Translations under genes and position numbers: made by a program
In this document: positions 7,188 through 12,416 of the stretch, piece after piece
Numbering within the stretch: the first letter of the stretch is position 1
Layout of the letters: the number at the start of each line of letters is the position of its first letter
Source: DATAEK01 sp036258055
GTDB lineage: Bacteria > Acidobacteriota > Vicinamibacteria > Vicinamibacterales > 2-12-FULL-66-21
DNA length: 12,416 nt
Reading direction: 5' to 3'
Assembly: GCA_036258055.1 (NCBI GenBank)
Contig: DATAEK010000359.1
Coordinates: forward strand, 1-12,416
The notes under the pieces: generated by a model
Database searches by the model: none
Told to the model about the DNA's origin: nothing
Seen by the model: the letters and a program-made list of their open reading frames with translations, nothing else

Positions 7188-7326
7188 CCGCCTTCGCGGC
7201 TGCGCCGCTACGGCGGCAGGTCGCGCGCCGCGAGCGAACGAGCGATGCGAGTGAGCCACGCGAACGGAGCGGGGCACGGGGCCCCCGCGAGTGAGCGTGT
7301 AAGGGGGTTCGGGGGACGAAGTCCCC
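7188..7326. repeat. GC-rich repeat-like intergenic block with hairpins
   Basis: This non-coding block starts with a two-part stem-loop: CCGCC (7188-7192) pairs with GGCGG (7212-7216) and GCGGC (7196-7200) pairs with GCCGC (7204-7208). It continues with repeated GAGCG/GAGTG units (7231-7299). It ends with a G-rich run and a perfect hairpin, GGGGAC-GAA-GTCCCC (7312-7326), 15 bases beyond the tRNA 3' end. It resembles the dispersed intergenic repeats of Vicinamibacteria-like genomes, but only one copy is in this window, so that is inference. The last hairpin might also end tRNA transcription, though no T run follows. Confidence 0.4.
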
Positions 7327-7341
7327 AGATCAAGAAAGATT

Positions 7342-7412
7342 AGCGGGCTACGGGGATCGAACCCGTCTAGCTGGCTTGGGAAGCCAGAGCATTACCACTA
7401 TGCTAAGCCCGC
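7342..7412 (-). tRNA. tRNA-Gly (anticodon CCC)
   Basis: Read on the minus strand the 71 bases fold as a full cloverleaf. The acceptor stem is GCGGGCT/AGCCCGC, the D stem GCAT/ATGC, the anticodon stem CTGGC/GCCAG with loop TTCCCAA, the variable loop has 4 bases, and the T stem ACGGG/CCCGT encloses loop TTCGATC. The anticodon CCC lies at 7378-7380 and decodes GGG. The discriminator base is T, as expected for bacterial tRNA-Gly. CCA is not encoded and must be added after transcription. Confidence 0.97.
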
Positions 7413-7431
7413 ACTCCTGGAGGCGGTCTCG

Positions 7432-7440
7432 ATCGTAGCA
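7432..7440 (-). promoter_or_regulatory. Possible extended -10 of the tRNA-Gly promoter
   Basis: On the minus strand TGC-TACGAT (7440 to 7432) is an extended -10-like element ending 19 bases before the mature tRNA 5' end, a usual distance. No clear -35 box is visible about 17 bases upstream, so the call is tentative. Confidence 0.35.
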
Positions 7441-7461
7441 CAGTCGCAGAGGGCGCCGGCA

Positions 7462-7496
7462 CCAGCCAGGCGAGACCCTGCATCTCACCTGGCTGG
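7462..7496 (-). terminator. Strong hairpin after the pectate lyase gene
   Basis: A 9-bp perfect arm pair, CCAGCCAGG (7462-7470) and CCTGGCTGG (7488-7496), continues after a single mismatch into GAGA/TCTC with a 7-base loop. It starts 11 bases after the pectate lyase stop, where transcription should end before the tRNA. A U-run is lacking on the minus strand, so it may work with Rho or only stabilise the mRNA end. Confidence 0.5.
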
Positions 7497-7507
7497 CGAT
7501 AACGAGT

Positions 7508-8803
7508 CTACTCCTCGCGGAATGTGCCCGCGGTGTTTCGAACCACGCCAGCGACGGCCTGCGTCGGATGGAACTCCCCGACGAGGAACGGCGTCCAGGT
7601 GACGGCATTCGACAGATCCGGATCCCGCGCCGCGTTGTACGCCGCGAGCACGTCGACGTGATCCTTCTTGGAGTGCCCGTTCAGGAGGGTATCGCCAACG
7701 AAGATCAGATTGCCGTTGAAGCGGCTGATGAACCGCGACGGATCGACAGTGCCGTCGGTCACGAAGTAGTTGTTCTCGGCGTAGATCTGCGACTGCACGC
7801 CCACGCCCCAGCTGTACCCGTAGGTCTCGGACTTCACGACGTAGTAATTGTTGTAGACGTGCACCTGACCAAAACGCACGCGCGGCGTGCGCTGCACGTT
7901 GCTGTTGAAGACGTTGTGATGCACGGTGACCCGAAGCTTGCCGATATCAGCGGTCGCGCTGTCGCTGCTGCCGATCAGCATCACCTTGTCGTGCTCATCG
8001 AAACGGTTCCACGACACCGTGGCCAGATCCGACGCATTCGTGATGTCGACGGCGCCGTCGTGGATGACGAATGGGCGTCCGAAGTACACAGGCTGCGCGC
8101 TGTCGGGGTGCTCGCCATCATTGAACGTGTTGTGATCGACCCACACGTTGGTGGCGCCGGTCAGCGAGATGTTATCGTAGGAGGAGTTCCAGTTGCCGAG
8201 CGCGCCGTCAGTCGGATCCCATTGCGGGAAACAATCGAAGGCATCCTCGAACGTGATGTTGCGGATGATGACGTTCTGGATGTTGTTGACGCGCACGTGC
8301 GCGCCGACGATGCGGGCGTCGGGCCCGAGGCCGATGAGCGTCGTGTTGCTGGTCAGATTGACGCGAATCCGATTCTGCTGCTTCGTGTGCGCCGCGTTGC
8401 GCGCGGTCTCGAGCGGTCCGCTCGGGACGCGTGTCCGTCCCCACGTCGCGGGATCGAACGCCACGAGATACGCCTCCAGGGTGTAGCCGGTGCCGGCAGC
8501 ATAGTCGTCACACGACAACGGCTGTCCGGCATCGTCGACGTTGAGATCAATCGTGCCGGACACGAAGATGATCTTCGGTGCTGTGCCGCCGATGGAAGCA
8601 ATCAGCTCGGCGCGGTTGTGGACAATGAACACGCGCTCGGGCAGCGCGGCTGACCCGCCCGTTGTTCCAGCGCCGAACGCGGCCCACCCGTCATTGACGG
8701 GCAACGTCTCGCGACTGAGCGCATCGTAAAAGGGAGAGATCTCCTGGGCGCCAGCGATCGACGCGCTGAGACCGATCGCACACAGCAAGACACAAATGCG
8801 CAT
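7508..8803 (-). CDS. Secreted pectate lyase, polysaccharide lyase family 1
   Basis: A 431-residue exported enzyme that would cleave polygalacturonate (pectin backbone) by beta-elimination with calcium. Residues 1-19 form a signal peptide ending A-G-A before Q-E. The body is a right-handed parallel beta-helix with the PL1 signatures: N-V-I-I-R-N-I-T-F (177-185), N-V-W-V-D-H (219-224), and H-H-N-V-F followed by Q-R-T-P-R-V-R-F-G (304-312). By comparison with PelC, R305 is the likely catalytic arginine and R310 the supporting one; aspartates around 187-198 and 223 would bind calcium. AGGAGG lies 4 bases before the ATG, and a near-consensus promoter lies just upstream. It stands alone, with no sugar-uptake or other pectin genes beside it, so it probably feeds on plant debris through partners encoded elsewhere. 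Confidence 0.93.
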   Translation of the reverse strand: MRICVLLCAIGLSASIAGAQEISPFYDALSRETLPVNDGWAAFGAGTTGGSAALPERVFIVHNRAELIASIGGTAPKIIFVSGTIDLNVDDAGQPLSCDDYAAGTGYTLEAYLVAFDPATWGRTRVPSGPLETARNAAHTKQQNRIRVNLTSNTTLIGLGPDARIVGAHVRVNNIQNVIIRNITFEDAFDCFPQWDPTDGALGNWNSSYDNISLTGATNVWVDHNTFNDGEHPDSAQPVYFGRPFVIHDGAVDITNASDLATVSWNRFDEHDKVMLIGSSDSATADIGKLRVTVHHNVFNSNVQRTPRVRFGQVHVYNNYYVVKSETYGYSWGVGVQSQIYAENNYFVTDGTVDPSRFISRFNGNLIFVGDTLLNGHSKKDHVDVLAAYNAARDPDLSNAVTWTPFLVGEFHPTQAVAGVVRNTAGTFREE

Positions 8804-8846
8804 GACCCCTCCTGGGCGGCGTGGGTGTGGCCAGACGAAGGGCCAA

Positions 8847-8876
8847 CTTATAGGACCACTCAGCCGCCGGTGTCAA
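8847..8876 (-). promoter_or_regulatory. Housekeeping-type promoter of the pectate lyase gene
   Basis: On the minus strand a perfect -35 box TTGACA (8876 to 8871) is followed by an 18-base spacer and the -10 box TATAAG (8852 to 8847), which matches the consensus at five of six positions. Transcription would start near 8840, giving a leader of about 37 bases that carries the AGGAGG site. This is the best promoter in the window. Confidence 0.75.
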
Positions 8877-8900
8877 GAGTTGTCAGACCAATGTGCGAAG

Positions 8901-8922
8901 GCTGCGCCGGTTCTGGCGCAGC
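8901..8922 (-). terminator. Hairpin downstream of the phosphomannomutase gene
   Basis: A perfect 8-bp stem, GCTGCGCC (8901-8908) and GGCGCAGC (8915-8922), has a 6-base loop and lies 53 bases after the mutase stop and just upstream of the pectate lyase -35 box. It is a likely transcription end or insulator for the sugar-nucleotide operon, but no T run follows on the minus strand. Confidence 0.45.
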
Positions 8923-8936
8923 TAGCGGCATCTGCG

Positions 8937-8965
8937 GTGGATCGGAAACAAATTGGTCGATCCAC
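8937..8965. repeat. Inverted repeat between mutase stop and pectate lyase promoter
   Basis: GTGGATCG (8937-8944) and CGATCCAC (8958-8965) form a perfect 8-bp inverted repeat around a 13-base AT-rich centre. It begins 10 bases after the mutase stop codon. It could be the first of two terminator hairpins or a binding site for a regulator of pectate lyase; the AT-rich spacer suits either. Confidence 0.4.
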
Positions 8966-8975
8966 TTTCGTCCCA

Positions 8976-10367
8976 CTAGCTGGCGGGAGGCATCGCGGGC
9001 AGGGAAGATGAGCTCCTGATGAGCCCGAGGACCTCGTCGCGCTTCTCCTTCATCAGCGCGTCCGTCGTCGCCTCGAGGTTCAGGCGCAGCATCGGCTCGG
9101 TGTTCGAGGCGCGAACGTTGAAGTGCCAGTCGCGATACTCAACGGAGGTACCGTCCAGGGTGTAAACCTTGCCGTCCGCGTAGCGCGCCGCGAGCTGGTC
9201 GAGCTTCTCCTGCATGACCTGCATGTCGCCGACGCGCGTGTTGATCTCACCCGAAATGAAGTACTTCTCGCGAAGCGGTGTGAGCAGCTCGCGCAGCGTC
9301 TGACCCTTACGCGACATCAGCTCGAGGATCAGCAGCGCGGGAATGAAGCCGTTGTCGGCGTAGAAATTGTCGCGGAAGTAGTAGTGTCCCGTGACTTCGC
9401 CCCCGAAGATGCACCCTTCCTCCCGCATCCGGCGTTTGAAGAATGCGTGCCCGACGCGGTTCATGAGCGCCGTGCCGCCGTACTTCGCCACGGTGTCCTT
9501 GACCGCGTAGCTGGCGCGGACGTCGTACACGATCTTCGCTCCAGGGTTCTTGAGCAGGAAGAGCTCCGCAAGGAGCGCGGTGATGAAGTCTCCTGCGATG
9601 AATTCGCCGGATCCGTCGATGAAGAAGCAGCGATCGGCGTCCCCGTCCCAGGCGATGCCGATGTCGGCCTTGTCACGGATCACCCGTTCGACGATGTCCT
9701 TGCGGTTCTCCTCGATGAGCGGGTTCGCCTCGTGGTTCGGGAACGTGCCATCAACCTCGAAGCACAGCGGCGTCACCCGGCAGGGCAGCCGCTCGAACAG
9801 CTTCGGCGCCACCATGCCGGCGATGCCGTTCCCCGCGTCGAGCACGACGTTGAACGGTTTGACGACTGATGGATCGATGAACGAGAGGACGTGCCGCACG
9901 TAGTCGTCGAACACGGCCATCGTCGACATCGAACCAGGCGTCGCCGCCGCGGGCGGCAACCGGTTGTCGCGGATCATGTCGCGAATGTCACCGATGCCGG
10001 CATCGCCGCTGAGAGGAAACGCCTCCCGCCGCACCATCTTGATGCCGTTGTATTCCTTCGGGTTGTGCGACGCCGTGATCTGAGCGCCGCCGTCGTGTCC
10101 GTCGCGGGCAACCGCGAAGTACATCATGTCGGTGCCCATCAGGCCGTAGTCCACGACGTCGGCCCCCTGCATCCGCGCGCCGGCGGCGAACGCTTCGGCG
10201 ACCGACGGAGACGAGAGCCGCATGTCGCGCGACATCGCAATCCGCTTGGCCCCGAGGTAGGCGATGAAACCCCGGCCGATCAGCCGGGCCGCGTCCTCGT
10301 TGACTTCGGAAGGGTAGAGCCCGCGCACGTCATAGGCTTTGAAGATCGAGGGATTGATGGTCGTCAT
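8976..10367 (-). CDS. Phosphomannomutase / phosphoglucomutase
   Basis: A 463-residue alpha-D-phosphohexomutase that interconverts hexose-6-phosphate and hexose-1-phosphate in the cytoplasm, supplying mannose-1-phosphate and/or glucose-1-phosphate. All four motifs are present in order: T-A-S-H-N-P with the phosphoserine S100 (98-103), the metal-binding D-G-D-A-D-R (241-246), the sugar-recognition loop G-G-E-V-T-G-H (322-328) and the phosphate-binding R-A-S-N-T-E-P (419-425). The sugar loop has Thr where most relatives have Ser, a mild change. Its length fits the AlgC/ManB group. Its ATG overlaps the stop of the nucleotidyltransferase (ATGA), so the two are translationally coupled and probably feed one NDP-sugar pathway. 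Sequence alone does not settle mannose versus glucose preference. Confidence 0.95.
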   Translation of the reverse strand: MTTINPSIFKAYDVRGLYPSEVNEDAARLIGRGFIAYLGAKRIAMSRDMRLSSPSVAEAFAAGARMQGADVVDYGLMGTDMMYFAVARDGHDGGAQITASHNPKEYNGIKMVRREAFPLSGDAGIGDIRDMIRDNRLPPAAATPGSMSTMAVFDDYVRHVLSFIDPSVVKPFNVVLDAGNGIAGMVAPKLFERLPCRVTPLCFEVDGTFPNHEANPLIEENRKDIVERVIRDKADIGIAWDGDADRCFFIDGSGEFIAGDFITALLAELFLLKNPGAKIVYDVRASYAVKDTVAKYGGTALMNRVGHAFFKRRMREEGCIFGGEVTGHYYFRDNFYADNGFIPALLILELMSRKGQTLRELLTPLREKYFISGEINTRVGDMQVMQEKLDQLAARYADGKVYTLDGTSVEYRDWHFNVRASNTEPMLRLNLEATTDALMKEKRDEVLGLIRSSSSLPAMPPAS

Positions 10368-11419
10368 AGCCTGCTGAAATCAGTAATGACGCTCTTGTCG
10401 CCCAGCACGATGCCGGTCTCGAGGTGCGCGTTGCGTCCGATGTGGCAATTGCGGCCCAGAATCGACCCGCGGATGCTCGCCTCGCGCCCGATCCAGCTGT
10501 TCGGCCAGACGATCGACGCCTCGATCGTCGCGGCCTCGTCCACGTGCGTCTGACGCCCGATGACCGTATGCGGCATGATTCGCGTGCCCGCCTTCAACAC
10601 CGCGCCCTCGTCGATGAAGCACGGACCGTGGAGCTCGACGCCCTCCTCGACCCGCGCGCCGGGTGCGACCCACGCAGCCGGGCCGGACTGATTGAATGGC
10701 GGCGCCGCGTAGCTGCCGTCCATGATGTCTCGGTGGACCTGCAAGTACTTCGCCGGCGTGCCGATGTCGATCCAGTAGCCCGAGTACACGTACGCAACGA
10801 ACGTCTCACTCCGCTCGATCAGCGACGGAAAGTAGCTGCGCTCGATCGACCACGCGGTGTCCTTCGGGATCCGGTCGAAAGTTTCCGGCTCGAGCACGTA
10901 GATCCCGGCGTTGATCGTATTGCAGGTGATCTCGTCTTCGCCCGGCTTTTCGAGGAAACGCTGGATGTTGCCGTGCGTATCGGTCTCGACCAGACCGTAG
11001 GCGCGCGGGTTCTCGACCGGCGTCAGGACGATGGTCGCTTTTGCCTTCCGCTCGCGGTGCAGCTTCAGCACCGCCCCGAGATCGACCTGCGTGAGAACGT
11101 CGCCGTTGAACACGACCACGGATTCCGTCAACGAATCGCCGGCGTAGCGCACGGCCCCGGCCGTCCCCAGGGGCATCGGTTCGACCACGTAGCGGAGCTT
11201 GAGGCCGAGCGCTTCACCCTCGCCGAGCATCTCTTCGATGCGGCGCGGCTGGTAGTTCAGGCTCAGGATGACCTCGTCGATCTCGGGAACCTGCCGCAGC
11301 AGATCGATCTGATAGTGAAGAAAGGGCCGGTTGAAAATCGGGACGATCGGCTTTGGTGTGTGGACGGTCAGCGGCCGGAGGCGCGTGCCCTTCCCGCCAG
11401 CGAGAAGAATAGCCTTCAT
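10364..11419 (-). CDS. Sugar-1-phosphate nucleotidyltransferase (mannose-1-phosphate guanylyltransferase-like) with left-handed beta-helix tail
   Basis: A 351-residue enzyme that joins a sugar-1-phosphate to a nucleoside triphosphate, most likely making GDP-mannose given the mutase encoded next to it. The N-terminal Rossmann-like domain has G-G-K-G-T-R-L-R-P-L-T (8-18), E-P-M-P-L-G-T-A-G-A (80-89), F-N-G-D-V-L (104-109), E-K-P-G-E (157-161), N-A-G (170-172) and Y-W-I-D-I-G-T-P (215-222). From about residue 250 hexapeptide-type repeats form a left-handed beta-helix, as in GMPP-beta-like pyrophosphorylases. A partial ribosome site GGCGGA lies 5 bases before the ATG, and TATGAT (11436 to 11431) upstream could be a -10 box. 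Glucose-1-phosphate thymidylyl- or uridylyltransferase activity remains possible. Confidence 0.92.
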   Translation of the reverse strand: MKAILLAGGKGTRLRPLTVHTPKPIVPIFNRPFLHYQIDLLRQVPEIDEVILSLNYQPRRIEEMLGEGEALGLKLRYVVEPMPLGTAGAVRYAGDSLTESVVVFNGDVLTQVDLGAVLKLHRERKAKATIVLTPVENPRAYGLVETDTHGNIQRFLEKPGEDEITCNTINAGIYVLEPETFDRIPKDTAWSIERSYFPSLIERSETFVAYVYSGYWIDIGTPAKYLQVHRDIMDGSYAAPPFNQSGPAAWVAPGARVEEGVELHGPCFIDEGAVLKAGTRIMPHTVIGRQTHVDEAATIEASIVWPNSWIGREASIRGSILGRNCHIGRNAHLETGIVLGDKSVITDFSRL

Positions 11420-11482
11420 GACAATCCGCCATCATATCCGATTCCCGAAGGCCTCGGCTCGGGCCGGGATTCCAGCGTGAAC

Positions 11483-11517
11483 TTCACCGGTGAAAGTGAG
11501 AAGATAGCCTCACCGGT
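11483..11517. promoter_or_regulatory. Operator-like palindrome and repeat in the divergent promoter region
   Basis: The 101-bp gap between the divergent nucleotidyltransferase and pgsA genes holds a 12-bp perfect palindrome, TTCACCGGTGAA (11483-11494). Its core TCACCGGT recurs in direct orientation at 11510-11517, directly before the pgsA start. This looks like a binding site for a dimeric regulator that could act on both genes, or a hairpin in the pgsA leader. Confidence 0.4.
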
Positions 11518-11520
11518 CCA

Positions 11521-12156
11521 ATGAACCTCCCGAACGCGCTCACGCTTGGCCGCATCTTCCTCGTGCCGCTGCTCGTGGTCGTCCTGCTGACGAAGTTCGA
11601 AGGACGACATATTCTCGGCGTTCCCGAAGAGCTCGTGGGCGCCGCGATCTTCGGGATTGCGTCGTTGACCGACTGGCTCGACGGCTACCTGGCGCGGCGG
11701 CGCAAGCAGATCACGACGCTCGGGCAGCTGATGGATCCCCTCGCCGACAAGCTGCTCATCACCGCAGCGCTGGTGTCGCTGGTGCAGATGGACCTCGCGC
11801 CGGCGTGGATGGTCGCGGTGATTCTCGGACGGGAATTTGCGGTGACCGTGCTTCGCAGCGTGGCGCACGCGCGCGGCGTGGTGATCCCGGCGTCGCCCCT
11901 TGGCAAGTTCAAGATGGTGTCGCAGGTCGTGGCGATCCTGATCCTGATCCTCGGCAGGGATCACCACGAGCTGTTCATACTCGGTCAGATTGCGCTCTGG
12001 GTGGCCGGCGTCACGGCGGTGGGATCAGGGGTCGACTACTACCGGCGATTCAACCACGTGCTCGGAAGAAGCCAGAGTCAGCCTGACACGACGCCTCGCG
12101 TCGAAGCGTCGCAGGACGTGCGCGTGCATGACATGCAGCGGCGCACCGCCCGCTGA
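11521..12156 (+). CDS. pgsA: CDP-diacylglycerol-glycerol-3-phosphate 3-phosphatidyltransferase
   Basis: A 211-residue inner-membrane enzyme that makes phosphatidylglycerolphosphate from CDP-diacylglycerol and glycerol-3-phosphate, the committed step to phosphatidylglycerol and cardiolipin. The CDP-alcohol phosphotransferase signature DG(x)2AR(x)8G(x)3D(x)3D is complete: D54, G55, A58, R59, G68, D72 and D76. The N terminus M-N-L-P-N-A-L-T-L-G-R is typical of PgsA, and several hydrophobic helices follow. The hydrophilic tail after about residue 175 is longer than in many relatives. No Shine-Dalgarno sequence is visible before the ATG, so the mRNA may be leaderless or use another initiation mode. 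The choice of PgsA over other family members rests on the N terminus and length. Confidence 0.92.
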   Translation: MNLPNALTLGRIFLVPLLVVVLLTKFEGRHILGVPEELVGAAIFGIASLTDWLDGYLARRRKQITTLGQLMDPLADKLLITAALVSLVQMDLAPAWMVAVILGREFAVTVLRSVAHARGVVIPASPLGKFKMVSQVVAILILILGRDHHELFILGQIALWVAGVTAVGSGVDYYRRFNHVLGRSQSQPDTTPRVEASQDVRVHDMQRRTAR

Positions 12157-12174
12157 ACTTGCGATCGCGGTTCA
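12154..12174. terminator. Small inverted repeat containing both convergent stop codons
   Basis: TGAAC (12154-12158) and GTTCA (12170-12174) surround the palindrome GCGATCGC (12161-12168). The two arms carry the TGA stops of pgsA and of the opposite-strand gene, so the genes are only 15 bp apart. It is a weak candidate for a shared transcription end. Confidence 0.25.
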
Positions 12175-12416
12175 GGCTCCGCCCGCCTTTTTCATCGTAT
12201 CCTTCAGCTCGGCGGCGCGCTTCTTGGCGAGGTCGAGGAACTCGCTGGTCTCGAACTCCGCAATCAGTTTGTCGTAGTAGGGAAGCGCCTCGGCGGGCCG
12301 ATTGACCTTGAGCAGCGACTCCCCCAGATAGTAATAAACGGCGTCCCGCCGGGTGTAACCGGGGTCGCTCTGGATGATCCCGCTGAAACGCTCGATCGCG
12401 CCCGGCCACCACTTCT
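12172..12416 (-). CDS. TPR-repeat protein, BamD-like, C-terminal part (5' end outside window)
   Basis: The last 80 residues of a protein that continues past the window end. They show tetratricopeptide-like helices: A-I-E-R-F-S-G-I-I-Q, then D-A-V-Y-Y-Y-L-G-E-S-L-L, A-E-A-L-P-Y-Y-D-K-L-I-A-E-F-E and A-K-K-R-A-A-E-L-K. This pattern of helix pairs with an A-L-x-Y-Y-x-x-L-I-x-E-F core resembles the end of BamD/YfiO-type lipoproteins that help insert outer-membrane proteins. With the N terminus missing, the lipobox cannot be checked, and another TPR protein is possible. It converges with pgsA. Confidence 0.7.
   Translation of the reverse strand, partial: KWWPGAIERFSGIIQSDPGYTRRDAVYYYLGESLLKVNRPAEALPYYDKLIAEFETSEFLDLAKKRAAELKDTMKKAGGA

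Noticed and set aside
6712..7254. A 180-residue plus-strand frame as an intact gene
   Set aside because: Only a short piece (R-H-L-R-S-D-R-V) matches the integrase; the rest is out of frame with the conserved C-terminal part, so it is a frameshift product.
7231..7300. GAGCG/GAGTG units as a possible CRISPR array
   Set aside because: The units are only 5 bases long, irregularly spaced and without distinct spacers; no cas genes are present.
10424..11524. A 366-residue plus-strand open frame
   Set aside because: It is a shadow of the nucleotidyltransferase gene, whose motifs are complete on the minus strand.
11416..11967. A 183-residue minus-strand open frame covering the divergent gap and pgsA
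   Set aside because: It is antisense to pgsA with low-complexity Arg/His-rich sequence; pgsA has the full family signature.
12050..12412. A 120-residue minus-strand frame at the window end
   Set aside because: The frame one base off gives the TPR-like protein with good helices and a stop just after pgsA; this frame is Arg-rich and overlaps the pgsA end.

Overview
The window reads as a high-GC chromosome segment from an Acidobacteriota bacterium, most likely class Vicinamibacteria. This is an inference. It rests on an ADOP-type (acidobacterial MacB/FtsX-like) permease end, an ECF sigma factor of the kinase-linked type overlapping a very large Ser/Thr kinase with a TolB-like propeller, and GC-rich intergenic repeats. 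The genes are complete and ordinary in density, except for one degraded stretch beside a tRNA.

Layout. 1-419 (+): 3' end of an ABC-transporter permease. 420-655: convergent gap with a perfect 11-bp hairpin. 656-6488 (-): a three-gene block read right to left, made of an ECF sigma factor, a 1,224-residue transmembrane kinase whose GTG start overlaps the sigma stop by 4 bp, and, 167 bp further on, an exported di-haem cytochrome c peroxidase/MauG-type protein. 6489-7341: accessory stretch with a frameshifted, truncated tyrosine-recombinase pseudogene and a GC-rich repeat-like block. 7342-7412 (-): tRNA-Gly(CCC). 7508-8803 (-): secreted pectate lyase (PL1) with its own near-consensus promoter. 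8976-11419 (-): nucleotide-sugar pair, a sugar-1-phosphate nucleotidyltransferase followed by a phosphomannomutase/phosphoglucomutase with a 4-bp overlap. 11521-12156 (+): pgsA. 12172-12416 (-): 3' end of a TPR/BamD-like protein.

How they work together. The sigma factor and kinase form a translationally coupled signalling pair. The kinase has a cytoplasmic N-terminal half, one transmembrane helix and a periplasmic propeller, so it could sense an outside signal and act on the sigma factor. The periplasmic cytochrome downstream may be an output or a co-regulated partner (inference). The mutase and nucleotidyltransferase would convert hexose-6-phosphate to an NDP-sugar, probably GDP-mannose, for surface glycans. 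PgsA makes phosphatidylglycerolphosphate, and the BamD-like protein would serve outer-membrane assembly.

The most interesting object is the kinase. It carries two kinase domains in tandem. The first keeps every catalytic motif. The second keeps the fold and glycine loop but has lost the VAIK lysine, the HRD aspartate and the DFG aspartate, so it looks like a built-in pseudokinase.
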